DNA of 64,000 bases from contig NZ_JABVZR010000001.1 in NCBI RefSeq assembly GCF_017163935.1, positions 4,030,001 to 4,094,000 of the forward strand, read 5' to 3'. The notes under the pieces are model-generated. The model saw nothing but the letters and a program-made list of their open reading frames with translations, did not search any database and was not told where the DNA came from. This DNA comes from Novosphingobium terrae (GTDB lineage Bacteria; Pseudomonadota; Alphaproteobacteria; Sphingomonadales; Sphingomonadaceae). The translations under genes were made by a program, and so were the position numbers. Shown here piece after piece: positions 1 through 8,231 of the stretch (within the stretch, counting starts at the first letter, position 1; each line of letters starts with the position of its first letter).

Positions 1-277
1 ACGCCGTCGCCGCGCCCAGAGCAAAGCCTGCCACATGCCAGAAGGGCTGCAACAGCGTCGGCCGCGCGCCGCGCTTAACCAGAAACTCATCGAACCATTG
101 GCGGTGGACGACTTCCTGCTCCATCATATGGGCGATGCGGCCACCGTGAGGGCCACGGTCTCCCATCACCGCCATCTGGCCCGCATAGATGCGCACCGCG
201 CCATATTCGCCCGCCTGATCGACGCGGATCATCCGCTCGACGGCTTTGGAGAGGGGCTTTTTGACCGGATCAGACAT
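1..277 (-). CDS. coq7: Demethoxyubiquinone hydroxylase (COQ7 family), 3' part outside window
   Basis: Partial: the first 92 codons are present and the gene runs off the left edge. COQ7/CLK-1 proteins are di-iron monooxygenases that hydroxylate demethoxyubiquinone late in ubiquinone biosynthesis at the inner membrane. Visible family marks are the RVDQAGEYGAVRIYAGQ segment (residues 18-34, with candidate iron ligand Glu24) and the first ExxH iron motif EVVH (residues 55-58). The ATG lies 3 bp after the dsbB stop codon, so the two are probably co-transcribed downstream of ctpA. Only the N-terminal half can be judged; the second ExxH motif is beyond the window. Confidence 0.88.
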   Translation of the reverse strand, partial: MSDPVKKPLSKAVERMIRVDQAGEYGAVRIYAGQMAVMGDRGPHGGRIAHMMEQEVVHRQWFDEFLVKRGARPTLLQPFWHVAGFALGAATA

Positions 278-280
278 GGT

Positions 281-751
281 TCACGCCTTCTTGCCGCGCA
301 GCAGCAGCGCGAACACGCCCACCGCGCCCAGAGCCGACAGGATAAAGTTGAAGCCCGCCAGCGAAATGCCGAAAATCTTCCACTGCACCACATCGCAGCG
401 GATGATCGGCGCGTTCATGATCGCGGCCAGAGGATCGCCGCCAGCGCCGAAGTTCACCAGCGTGGTGCATTCGGTCAGCCCCTTGAACCAGCCATATTCG
501 ACACCCGCGTGGTAACCGCCGATCAGCGCCGAAACCGCAATCGCCAGCCCGGCCAGCGCCACAAACAGCTTCTTTGCGGGCAGCACAAAGGCCGCCACAG
601 CAAAGGCAATTGCCGCGAAATGCGCATAGCGCTGCCACCAGCACATCTCGCAGGGGAACAGCCCGCCCCAGTACTGGAAGGCATAGGCGCCGCCCACCAG
701 AGCCACCGGCACCACCAGCGCCAGTGCGCGGGCCTGAGTCACATTTGCCAT
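281..751 (-). CDS. dsbB: DsbB-type disulfide bond formation protein
   Basis: 156-aa integral membrane thiol oxidase of the DsbB family, which reoxidises DsbA and passes electrons to quinone. Four hydrophobic segments are evident. The first cysteine pair is the CEMC motif (Cys34, Cys37) and the second pair is Cys95 and Cys119 in the second periplasmic loop, so both redox pairs are intact. The ATG at 751 was preferred to upstream in-frame codons because the protein then starts just before the first membrane segment and 11 bp after the ctpA stop. It sits between ctpA and coq7 in one strand-wise run; linkage to a quinone-biosynthesis gene suits a quinone-dependent enzyme. Confidence 0.88.
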   Translation of the reverse strand: MANVTQARALALVVPVALVGGAYAFQYWGGLFPCEMCWWQRYAHFAAIAFAVAAFVLPAKKLFVALAGLAIAVSALIGGYHAGVEYGWFKGLTECTTLVNFGAGGDPLAAIMNAPIIRCDVVQWKIFGISLAGFNFILSALGAVGVFALLLRGKKA

Positions 752-762
752 CGACGGTGATC

Positions 763-2124
763 CTATTTCGCGGCCTTGGGCTGAGACGGCAGGCCGCCGG
801 TGTGCTTCAGGGTTTCCTCCGCATACCACAGCTGGAAGTCCTTGATGCCCTTGGCCTTCAGTTCATCGGCGGTCATCTTGAAGCGCGGATCGTCCTTCAG
901 GTCGTTTTCCAGCTTCTTGTCGTCGATGCCGGCCTCGTTGACGAGGTGGCGGGCCAGATCGCTCTCGCGCTCGGCCAGTTCGTTGCGGCGGCGGGCATCG
1001 GGATCGGTCAGCTGAGGCACGCGGATGTCGGGATGGATGCCGCCCTCCTGCACCGAATGGCCGCTGGGCGTGTAGTAGCGCGCGGTTGTCAGCTTGACAG
1101 CATGATCCTTGTCGAGCGGGATCATCGTCTGCACGCTGCCCTTGCCGAAGCTGCGCTCACCCATGATCAGCGCGCGATGCTGGTCCTGCAGCGCGCCCGC
1201 CACGATCTCGGAGGCCGAAGCCGTGCCCGCATCGATCAGCACGATGATCGGCATGCCCTTCACGGCATCGCCGGGGAAGACGGTCTCGGCATGCCAGACG
1301 GCGTTTTCAGAGGCCACACGGCCCCGCTGCGAGACGATATCGCCCTTCGTCAGGAACAGATCGGACAGCGCCACGGCCTCGTCCAGCTCACCGCCCGGAT
1401 TGCCGCGCAGATCGAGGATATAGCCGGTCAGCTTGTTGCCCGATTGCGCACGCAGCGTCTGGATCGCCTGATAGACATCGCGCCCCACATTGGTGGAGAA
1501 CTCGTTCACCGAAATCACGCCGACGGTGCCGTCCAGCTGCGAGGTGACGGGTTTCAGATCGATGGTCGCGCGCGTCACATTCACATCGAAGGTGCCGTCG
1601 CGGCCCGGGCGATAGATGGTCAGGCGGATGCTGGTGCCCGGAGGGCCACGCATCTTGTTGACCGCATCATCCAGATCGCCGCCATAGATCAGCTTGCCAT
1701 CGAGATGCGTGATGTAATCGCCCGGCTTGATCCCGGCCTTTTCGGCGGGGCTGCCCTTCATGGGCGAAACCACCTTCACCGTGCCCTCATCCATCACCAC
1801 GGAAAGGCCAAGGCCCTGATAATTCCCGTCGATCATGGTGCGCAGCCGGTCGAGGCTGGAGCCTTCCAGATAGGCCGAATGCGGATCGAGGCTGGCCAGC
1901 ATGCCGTCGATGGCGCCCTTCACCAGCTTGTCGTCATCGGTCTGATCGACGTAATTGGCCTTCACCAGCCGATAGACGTCGAACAGCCGCCCGAATTGCG
2001 GCGCCACGCGCCCATCCACTGCCGACAAGGCCGCCGTGGTGGCCGGCACCAGCGCCACCGTGCCCAGCAACAGGGCGGCACGAAAGGTAGTGGCAAGACT
2101 GGAGCGCATCCCGTTCAAACGCAT
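763..2124 (-). CDS. ctpA: Carboxy-terminal processing protease, S41 family
   Basis: 453-aa periplasmic serine protease of the CtpA/Prc family, which trims or degrades envelope proteins from the C-terminus. Order of parts: N-terminal signal/anchor (about residues 10-35), a PDZ domain around residues 90-175, then the S41 domain. The Ser-Lys dyad is recognisable as GTASASEI (Ser303) and RSFGKGSVQ (Lys328), with the typical 25-residue spacing. A TTG codon lies 15 bp upstream, but the ATG at 2124 has an AAAGG ribosome site 8 bp away and was chosen. It follows envC by 123 bp on the same strand; an amidase activator beside a CtpA protease is a common alphaproteobacterial pairing, suggesting cell-wall remodelling. 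Confidence 0.92.
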   Translation of the reverse strand: MRLNGMRSSLATTFRAALLLGTVALVPATTAALSAVDGRVAPQFGRLFDVYRLVKANYVDQTDDDKLVKGAIDGMLASLDPHSAYLEGSSLDRLRTMIDGNYQGLGLSVVMDEGTVKVVSPMKGSPAEKAGIKPGDYITHLDGKLIYGGDLDDAVNKMRGPPGTSIRLTIYRPGRDGTFDVNVTRATIDLKPVTSQLDGTVGVISVNEFSTNVGRDVYQAIQTLRAQSGNKLTGYILDLRGNPGGELDEAVALSDLFLTKGDIVSQRGRVASENAVWHAETVFPGDAVKGMPIIVLIDAGTASASEIVAGALQDQHRALIMGERSFGKGSVQTMIPLDKDHAVKLTTARYYTPSGHSVQEGGIHPDIRVPQLTDPDARRRNELAERESDLARHLVNEAGIDDKKLENDLKDDPRFKMTADELKAKGIKDFQLWYAEETLKHTGGLPSQPKAAK

Positions 2125-2247
2125 TTCGGGGCCTTTCAACTGCTTTAAGGATCGAGTCTAGCGGCTCGCAAGCGCCAGCGCCAGATGGATCAAGGTGTTA
2201 ACCCCCGTGATGTTCCTGAATTGGTTTTCGCCTTGCCCAAAAGGCCA

Positions 2248-3474
2248 TCAGCGCCGCACAATCTGGTCAAGCGGATTGGCTGGCTGGCCATCCTTGCGCA
2301 GTTCCAGCCCCACCACCGGGCGGCCCGGCCCGGCGAGTCCCAGCGGCGCGCCCGCCACCAGACGGTCCCCCACGCGCACATCGACGCGGCCAAGGCCCGT
2401 CACGAGGCTGGTCCAGCCGCCGTCATGCTCGATGATGGTGATCTGGCCATAGCCGGGATAGGGCCCGGCGAAAGCGACACGCCCCGGCGCGGGCGTCACC
2501 AGTTGCGCGCCCGCAGGCACGGCCAGCGCAATCCCGCGTGACACGCCGCCATTGTTGCTGGCGCCGAAACCGGTCACCAGCCGCCCGGCGACCGGCAGAA
2601 TGTAATCGGCCAGATGGGCGGGGGGAGGGGTGTGGTCCTCCTCCTCGCTGGCCTGCGTGGTTTCGGGGCGGTCTGGGCGGATGATCGGGCCGGGCAGGTG
2701 GGCCAGCTTCTCACGCAGGCCCGCGGCCTTGTCCAGAGTATCGAGCAGGCCACCCAGATCGCGCGCCTGTTCGGAAAGCGCCAGAGCATGTTCGGCTTCT
2801 CGATCCGCGCTGCCCGAAACATCGCGCGCGGCCAGACGCTGGCGCGTTTCCAGCGCGGAGAGCGACTGCTTGCGGTTGTTCAGATCCTGCCGCCCGGCAA
2901 TCAGCGTGGCCTGCGCCTTGCGCTGCTGCGCGGCGAGGGCGCGCGCCTTGTCGATCTCCTGACGCAGCGCTGCGGTGCGCTGGCGCACCTCGGGCATCAT
3001 CGTGGCGAGCAAGGCGCGCAGATGCGCCGCATCCTGCACCGATCCCGGGCGCAGCAAGGACACGATCAGCGGACGACGCGAGAGATGCTGCAAAGCCCCC
3101 GTCAGCCGCAGCAGAGGCTGCTGACGGCGGGCCAGCGTGGCGGACAGCGCCGCGCGTTGCTGCTCGATCAGGCGGATGCTGGCTTCATCGGCGGCGATCT
3201 CGGCTTCCGCCTGCTGGATACGTGCGGCGACGGCGGCGGCTTCGCGCGCGGTATGGTCGGCGGCGGCGTTGGCATTACGCGCATCGGCTTCCAGCTTTTC
3301 GGCACGGACGCCGGCGGCCTGCGCGGCGGCTTTGGCGTCGAGCAGCTGGCGGCGGGCCTGGTTGGGATCGTCACCCGCCGTCAGGCCGGGGATCGCGCCC
3401 TGCCCCATGGCAACGCCAGCGACACCGGCCATCACCGCCACACTCACCGTCGCGATCCACGCAGCTCTGCGCAT
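2248..3474 (-). CDS. envC: EnvC-like murein hydrolase activator
   Basis: 408-aa secreted coiled-coil protein with a C-terminal LytM (M23-like) domain. Residues 1-25 form a signal peptide; an Ala/Glu/Arg-rich coiled coil follows to about residue 230; the LytM domain covers about 300-400. The metal-binding positions of active M23 peptidases are not conserved: the first His/Asp site reads SRGIALA and the HxH site reads VGLELR. This fits EnvC, a non-catalytic activator of septal amidases. The start overlaps the rlmH stop by one base (TGATG), supporting translational coupling. A longer reading frame upstream lies inside rlmH and was rejected. Confidence 0.85.
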   Translation of the reverse strand: MRRAAWIATVSVAVMAGVAGVAMGQGAIPGLTAGDDPNQARRQLLDAKAAAQAAGVRAEKLEADARNANAAADHTAREAAAVAARIQQAEAEIAADEASIRLIEQQRAALSATLARRQQPLLRLTGALQHLSRRPLIVSLLRPGSVQDAAHLRALLATMMPEVRQRTAALRQEIDKARALAAQQRKAQATLIAGRQDLNNRKQSLSALETRQRLAARDVSGSADREAEHALALSEQARDLGGLLDTLDKAAGLREKLAHLPGPIIRPDRPETTQASEEEDHTPPPAHLADYILPVAGRLVTGFGASNNGGVSRGIALAVPAGAQLVTPAPGRVAFAGPYPGYGQITIIEHDGGWTSLVTGLGRVDVRVGDRLVAGAPLGLAGPGRPVVGLELRKDGQPANPLDQIVRR

Positions 3475-3896
3475 CACCCCGCCCGATGGTAGGGATGGCC
3501 GGCCAGAATGCTGGTCGCGCGCCACAATTGCTCGGCCAGCATGGCGCGGGCCATCATATGCGGCCAGGTCATGGCGCCAAAGCCCAGCAGCAGGTCGGCA
3601 TGGGCGCGCGCCGCATCGCCGTGCCCATCCGCCGCGCCGATCAGGAAGCGGCATTCACGCACACCATCGTCACGCCAGCGGCCCAGCAGCGCGGCGAAAT
3701 CCTCCGAAGAGATCTGCTTGCCGCGCTCGTCGAGCAGCACATTGCGCACCGGGGTCTGATGCGCGGGGATCGCGCCGCCGCGATCGGGCAGCTCGGTGTG
3801 CTTCACCGGCCAGGCGATGCGCTTGAGGTAGCGCTCGACCATCTCCCCCTCGCTGGAGCGGCCAATCCGCCCCCGCGCGATGATATGCAGCAGCAT
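3474..3896 (-). CDS. rlmH: 23S rRNA (pseudouridine1915-N3)-methyltransferase
   Basis: 140-aa SPOUT-class methyltransferase that methylates pseudouridine 1915 in helix 69 of 23S rRNA. The SAM-binding knot is visible as FLIGAADGHG (84-93), followed by the WPHMMAR (111-117), EQLWRA (122-127) and C-terminal YHR (136-138) motifs. Length and motif order match RlmH throughout. It sits between rsfS and envC in a nadD-rsfS-rlmH block that is widely conserved in bacteria; the gap to rsfS is 47 bp. Confidence 0.95.
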   Translation of the reverse strand: MLLHIIARGRIGRSSEGEMVERYLKRIAWPVKHTELPDRGGAIPAHQTPVRNVLLDERGKQISSEDFAALLGRWRDDGVRECRFLIGAADGHGDAARAHADLLLGFGAMTWPHMMARAMLAEQLWRATSILAGHPYHRAG

Positions 3897-3943
3897 GCGC
3901 CCCCTATCCTTTGCGCATCGATCCGGTCAGGGACGCCAATGGG

Positions 3944-4348
3944 TCAGGCAGCAGCCGAAGCGCCGCCAAAGGCCCACATACGCTCCAGATTGTAGAAGCT
4001 GCGCACTTCGGGGCGGAACAGGTGAACCACCACATCGCCACAGTCGATCAGCACCCAGTCGGCAGCGGGCAGACCCTCGATGCGGACATGGCCGAAACCG
4101 CCATGCTTCACGCGCTCGGCCAGTTTCTGCGCCATGGCGGCAACCTGACGGGTCGAGCGGCCCGAGGCGATCACCATATGGTCGGCGATCGTGGTCTTGC
4201 CTTCGAGCGGGATGGAGACGATTTCCTGCGCCTGATCGTCATCGAGCGAGTTCAGAACCAGCTCGTGAAGCGAACCCGGCTCAGAGGCCGGAAGCGGGGC
4301 AGGGGCGCCTGTAGAGGCGGTCGGGGATTGGGGGACAGGCTCGTTCAT
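3944..4348 (-). CDS. rsfS: Ribosome silencing factor RsfS
   Basis: 134-aa RsfS/Iojap protein, which binds ribosomal protein L14 and blocks subunit joining when nutrients are scarce. The conserved core is seen in DHMVIASGRSTRQVAAMA, followed by a DWVLIDCGDVVVHLF segment. The Pro/Ala-rich first 30 residues are not conserved. Start: an in-frame GTG at 4363 overlaps the AAGGAG sequence itself, so the ATG at 4348 is preferred although its spacing (14 nt) is long. It follows nadD by 18 bp, the usual nadD-rsfS-rlmH order. Confidence 0.92.
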   Translation of the reverse strand: MNEPVPQSPTASTGAPAPLPASEPGSLHELVLNSLDDDQAQEIVSIPLEGKTTIADHMVIASGRSTRQVAAMAQKLAERVKHGGFGHVRIEGLPAADWVLIDCGDVVVHLFRPEVRSFYNLERMWAFGGASAAA

Positions 4349-4366
4349 TGAGAGGATAAGCACTCC

Positions 4367-5053
4367 TTAAGGGCGCGTTGAAAGGGCCGCCATGCGGCCG
4401 ATGGATGAAGAAGGTGCGGAAGAAATCAGATGGTGGGTCAACCCGTCACGCAGAGCCAAAGGCCCGTTTCCGGGCGTTTGAGCCCAGAGCGGATCGGCCT
4501 GCCGGATGGCGCTGGCCGAACGTGGATCGGGATCGAAGGCCAGAAGCACCAGGGCCGGCGCGCTCCAGTCAATCCGGTTGACCACACTGGCCACAGGCCG
4601 CCGGAAACGGCCCAGCCAGGCCATGGCCGGGGCGGCCAGGGCAGCGCCATCATAACCCGGACGGGCGACAACCGCAATCGGCATCGCCCGCGCCATATCG
4701 CGCCAGCGGTGCCATTTGTGGAATTGCGCCAGATTGTCGGCCCCCATGATCCAGACAAACTGGTCATGCGGATAGCGCCGACGCAGGGCTTTCAGCGTAT
4801 CGGCGGTATAGCGCGTGCCGAACTCCCGCTCGATGGCGGTGACGCGGATTCGTGCAAGCCGGGCCTGTTTGACGGCAGAGGCAAAGCGCTTGGGCAGGGG
4901 GGCCATGCCCTCCACCGGCTTGAGCGGATTGCCCGGGGAGACCAGCCACCACACCTCATCCAGCCCCAGCGCGCGGATCGCGCCAAGGCTGATGCGGCGA
5001 TGACCGCCATGGGCCGGGTTGAACGACCCGCCCAATATGCCGATGCGTCTCAT
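4367..5053 (-). CDS. nadD: Nicotinate-nucleotide adenylyltransferase
   Basis: 228-aa nucleotidyltransferase that adenylates nicotinate mononucleotide in NAD synthesis. The N-terminal nucleotide-binding signature GGSFNPAHGGH (residues 8-18, with the HxGH type motif) is intact, and WIMGADNLAQFHKW is the expected internal motif. The C-terminal motif, usually SSTxIR, is divergent here (SSAPSSSIGR), so ATP-tail contacts may differ. It lies 12 bp after proA and 18 bp before rsfS on the same strand, a typical proA-nadD-rsfS operon. Confidence 0.93.
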   Translation of the reverse strand: MRRIGILGGSFNPAHGGHRRISLGAIRALGLDEVWWLVSPGNPLKPVEGMAPLPKRFASAVKQARLARIRVTAIEREFGTRYTADTLKALRRRYPHDQFVWIMGADNLAQFHKWHRWRDMARAMPIAVVARPGYDGAALAAPAMAWLGRFRRPVASVVNRIDWSAPALVLLAFDPDPRSASAIRQADPLWAQTPGNGPLALRDGLTHHLISSAPSSSIGRMAALSTRP

Positions 5054-5065
5054 GAGGTCAGGATG

Positions 5066-6376
5066 TTACGGGCGCGTCTGCCCGGTTCCGCGCACCAGCC
5101 ACTTGTAGGTGGTGAGCCCCTCCAGCGCGACAGGGCCGCGTGCATGCAGGCGCCCGGTGGCGATGCCGATCTCCGCGCCCAGACCGAACTCGCCACCATC
5201 GGCGAACTGGCTGGAGGCGTTGACCATGACGATGGCGCTGTCGACGCGGGTGAGGAATTCTTCCGCCACGGCGTCCTCGCCGGTGACGATGGCATCGGTG
5301 TGGCGGCTGGAATGGGCATCGATATGCGCCAGCGCCTGATCGAGGCCATCGACAATTGCCACCGAGAGAATGGCGTCGAGATATTCGGTGTCCCAATCGG
5401 CATCGCTGGCGGGCAGGATGCGCGGATCGAGCGCGCGGGCGCGCGCATCACCGCGAATCTCGCAGCCCGCATCAAGCAGATCAGCCACCACCGCCTGAGC
5501 CGCCGGGAAAGCCGCATCGATCAGCAGCGTCTCCATCGAGCCGCAGATGCCGGTGCGGCGCAGCTTGGCGTTCAGCACAATCGAGCGCGCCATGGCGACA
5601 TCGGCGCTGGCGTGCAGATAGGTGTGGCAGATGCCATCCAGATGGGCGAGCACCGGCACGCGCGCATCGTTCTGCACGCGCTCCACAAGGCTCTTGCCGC
5701 CGCGGGGCACGATCATGTCGATCAGGCCCTGCGCCGTCAGCATGGCGCCCACCGCCGCGCGGTCCTGCGTGGGGATGAGCTGAACGGCTTCAGCCGGCAC
5801 GCCCGCCTTGGCCAGACCCTGCTGGAAGGCGGCCATGATCGCACGGTTGGAATGCACCGCCTCCGTGCCGCCACGCAGCAGCGCGGCATTGCCCGAGGCC
5901 AGGCACAGCGCAGCGGCATCGGCGGTGACGTTGGGGCGGCTCTCGTAAATGATGCCGATCAGGCCGATGGGCACACGCACGCGGCTGAGCGCCAGCCCAT
6001 TGGGGCGACTGGAGGAATCGATCACCTGACCGACGGGATCGGGCAGGGCGGCAACCTGCGCCACGGCATCGGCGATGCCCGCAAGGCGCCTGGAATCGAG
6101 CTTCAGGCGGTCCAGCAGCGCGCCGGACAGGCCACGCTCGGCGCCTGCCGCCATATCCTTGTCATTGGCGGCGAGGATGTCTGTTTCGGCAGCGCGCAGC
6201 GCCTCTGCAGCGGCGATCAGAGCAGCGCCCTTTTGCGCCGTGGTCATCCGCGCCAGCTGCGCCTGTGCCGCGCGACCCGCTTTCGCCAGACGGGCGATGA
6301 GCGCCTCCGGGCTCTCCGCAGCATGGTCTGCTGCGGGGGCCACGGGTTCGATCTGGGCGGTTTGCGTGTCGGTCAT
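5066..6376 (-). CDS. proA: Gamma-glutamyl phosphate reductase
   Basis: 436-aa aldehyde-dehydrogenase-fold enzyme that reduces gamma-glutamyl phosphate to glutamate semialdehyde, the second step of proline synthesis. The catalytic cysteine lies in the motif RTGICGSMETLL; the family usually has RxGVCNxxETLL. VPIGLIGIIYESRPNVT and the DAILSVAIVDGLDQALAHI segment are typical. The ATG at 6376 was chosen over upstream in-frame codons because sequence similarity begins soon after it. Upstream, repeat copy A begins 79 bp away, so the promoter must lie in that short gap or beyond the repeat. proB is not in the window. Confidence 0.93.
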   Translation of the reverse strand: MTDTQTAQIEPVAPAADHAAESPEALIARLAKAGRAAQAQLARMTTAQKGAALIAAAEALRAAETDILAANDKDMAAGAERGLSGALLDRLKLDSRRLAGIADAVAQVAALPDPVGQVIDSSSRPNGLALSRVRVPIGLIGIIYESRPNVTADAAALCLASGNAALLRGGTEAVHSNRAIMAAFQQGLAKAGVPAEAVQLIPTQDRAAVGAMLTAQGLIDMIVPRGGKSLVERVQNDARVPVLAHLDGICHTYLHASADVAMARSIVLNAKLRRTGICGSMETLLIDAAFPAAQAVVADLLDAGCEIRGDARARALDPRILPASDADWDTEYLDAILSVAIVDGLDQALAHIDAHSSRHTDAIVTGEDAVAEEFLTRVDSAIVMVNASSQFADGGEFGLGAEIGIATGRLHARGPVALEGLTTYKWLVRGTGQTRP

Positions 6377-6454
6377 GGTGCTGCCCGTAGCAGGATTGTG
6401 GGGATATGTCAGGGGTTGAGTCTTTTTTGACTGTTTCAAGACAGGAAGGAGGAA

Positions 6455-6667
6455 ATGCGAGGGTCATAACCCTCGCGCTCCCTTTAATGTCTACGTGGCG
6501 CCACGGGTTCGGCCTTGCGCCCAGATTGCCGCGCCGCAGGCCTTAAAAGAGTCACTGCCTGCGGCGCTTTACGTCACGCAGGTGGAGAGGTGGGGCGCGC
6601 CATTTCGGCGCCACCGCCCATGCGTCGGGAGACGTTATGGGAGCGCGAGGGGGTAACCCCCTCGCAT
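6455..6667 (+). repeat. Interspersed composite palindromic repeat, copy A
   Basis: 213-bp intergenic element (6377-6749) between the proA start and the trcR stop. Left end: hairpin GCGAGGG-TCATAA-CCCTCGC followed by GCTCCC; right end: GGGAGCGCGAGGGGG-TAA-CCCCCTCGCAT. The two ends are inverted copies of each other. A central GCGCCGCAGGC/GCCTGCGGCGC pair can form a third stem. Orientation is called plus when the TTTAATGTCTACGT box is on the left and GTCGGGAGACGTTAT on the right. It is one of 13 copies in this window and has no coding potential of its own. Confidence 0.9.
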
Positions 6668-6749
6668 CTGCTTTTTCTAAATCCCTTAAACCCCAAAACA
6701 AAACCCCCACAGAAACCTGCGGGGGTCATGTTCATCGCAAAAGCAAAGC

Positions 6750-7469
6750 TTACTCGCCCCAGCCCGGAGGCGGGGTCTGCTGCTCTTCGTTTTCCGAGGC
6801 GCGCTTGGCGGCCAGCCATGCGGCGGCTTCGGCTTCCTGAGCGGCTTCCGAGGCGATGCGGGCCTGCGCCTGACGGGCGGCGCGCAGTTCCTCGATCAGC
6901 GCCTCGCGGTCGCTGCCCAGACGCTGTGCGGTTTCCTCGTCGTCGGGCTTGCCCTTGGCGGCCTTGGCGATCATCGCGTCGAGCTCGCGCTGCGAGCTGA
7001 GGCCCAGCGTGACGGGGTCCTTCGCCGTGATGTTGGCGATGTTCCAGTGGCTGCGGTCGCGGATCGCGGCGATGGTGTGACGGGTGGTGCCGATCAGCTT
7101 GCTGATCTGCGCGTCCGACACTTCGGGGTGGTTGCGCAGAATCCAGGCGATGCCATCGGGCTTGTCCTGACGCTTGGACACCGGCGTGTAGCGCGGGCCC
7201 TTGGTGCGGTTCACCGTGACGGGCGCCTTGAACATCTTGAGGCGATAGTTGGGGTCGTTCTGACCCTTCTCGATCTCGGCGGTGGTCAGTTCGCCCGAGC
7301 GGAGCGGATCGCGACCGGTGTATTTGGCGCTGGTCAGGTCATCGGCCATGGCCTGCACTTCGAGGATGTGCAGCCCGCAGAAATCCGAGATCTGCTCAAA
7401 GGTGAGCGCGGTGTTGTCGACGAGCCACGAGGCCGTTGCATGCGGCATCAGCGGGGTGGGCTGGGTCAC
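6750..7469 (-). CDS. trcR: Cell-cycle transcriptional regulator TrcR (DUF1013)
   Basis: 239-aa DUF1013 protein. In Caulobacter and Sinorhizobium this family is described as TrcR, an RNA-polymerase-associated regulator of cell-cycle genes. A helix-turn-helix-like segment is visible at about 117-139 (SDAQISKLIGTTRHTIAAIR) and residues 185-230 are an Ala/Glu/Arg-rich helix. The start is a GTG with GGAG 8 bp upstream; no ATG with a better site exists. It is isolated, with repeat copy A beyond its 3' end and a probable terminator-bearing gap before gst. The name follows the family; function here is inferred. Confidence 0.88.
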   Translation of the reverse strand: MTQPTPLMPHATASWLVDNTALTFEQISDFCGLHILEVQAMADDLTSAKYTGRDPLRSGELTTAEIEKGQNDPNYRLKMFKAPVTVNRTKGPRYTPVSKRQDKPDGIAWILRNHPEVSDAQISKLIGTTRHTIAAIRDRSHWNIANITAKDPVTLGLSSQRELDAMIAKAAKGKPDDEETAQRLGSDREALIEELRAARQAQARIASEAAQEAEAAAWLAAKRASENEEQQTPPPGWGE

Positions 7470-7526
7470 GGGATCTTCTCCGGCGCGTTGGGGCGAAATC
7501 TGGTGAGACAGGCCCTACAGAAACAG

Positions 7527-7555
7527 CAAGGCCGCCCCTTACCGGAGCGGCCCTT
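7527..7555 (-). terminator. Possible terminator hairpin near gst 3' end
   Basis: A GGCCGC stem with a matching GCGGCC arm encloses about 11 bases of loop in the 150-bp gap between gst and trcR. It lies 65-95 bp past the gst stop. There is no clear U-run, so this is a weak call. Confidence 0.35.
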
Positions 7556-7619
7556 CAACCGCGTTGCCTATCCGAAATCACCGCGCCCGGCAAGCAGAGT
7601 CTGTTGCAGGCGCAACGAT

Positions 7620-8231
7620 TCAGTCCATTGGCACATAGCCCGGCACGGCGGCGACGCGGGCGATCCAGCGCTGGATATGGGGATAGTCGGCAAGCTGGAA
7701 GCCGCCCGGCTCGCAGACATGGGTGTAGGCGTAGAGGGCGATATCGGCCAGCGTGATGCCATTGCCCACGAACCAGTCATGGGTAGCGAGATGCTCATCC
7801 ATCAGGCGCAGGGCCGCTTCGCCAGCACTGCGCTTGGCGGAAAGCTGGGCGCGCTGCTGGTCGGAGAGATTCTCCTCACCCAGCTTGCCGAGCCAGAAGC
7901 GCAATGTCGCGACATTGGGCTCATGGTTGTACTGCTCGAAGAACATCCAGCGCAGCATATCGGCCTGCGCAAAGCGATCCGTCGGGATCAGCGCCGAGCC
8001 ATGGGCGAGATACCAGCAGGCAGCGCCGCTTTCGGGCAGGAACTTATCGCCCATCTGCAACACCGGGATGCGGCCATTGGCGTTGACCGTGGCGAGGAAT
8101 TCAGGCGTGCGGGTTTCGCCCCTGGTGATGTCGTAAAAGCGGCGCTCCAGCTCCACACCGACCAGCGCGGCGGTCAGGCGGATCTTGTAGCAATTGCCGC
8201 TGAAAGGGTCCTCGTGAAGAATGTAGGTCAC
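7620..8231 (-). CDS. Glutathione S-transferase family protein
   Basis: 203-aa cytosolic GST-fold protein: thioredoxin-like N-terminal domain to about residue 80 (SGNCYKIRLTAALVGVELER, then NGRIPVLQMGDKFLPESGA with the cis-Pro and Glu-Ser glutathione contacts), then an all-helical C-terminal domain with the GNGITLADIALYAY N-capping box. The substrate cannot be told from sequence. Its ATG overlaps the stop of the upstream quinone oxidoreductase gene (ATGA), so the two form a translationally coupled pair, suggesting detoxification of electrophiles or quinones. Confidence 0.88.
   Translation of the reverse strand: MTYILHEDPFSGNCYKIRLTAALVGVELERRFYDITRGETRTPEFLATVNANGRIPVLQMGDKFLPESGAACWYLAHGSALIPTDRFAQADMLRWMFFEQYNHEPNVATLRFWLGKLGEENLSDQQRAQLSAKRSAGEAALRLMDEHLATHDWFVGNGITLADIALYAYTHVCEPGGFQLADYPHIQRWIARVAAVPGYVPMD

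Noticed and set aside
4430..6430. 666-codon plus-strand frame opposite nadD and proA
   Set aside because: Shadow of two recognised minus-strand genes.
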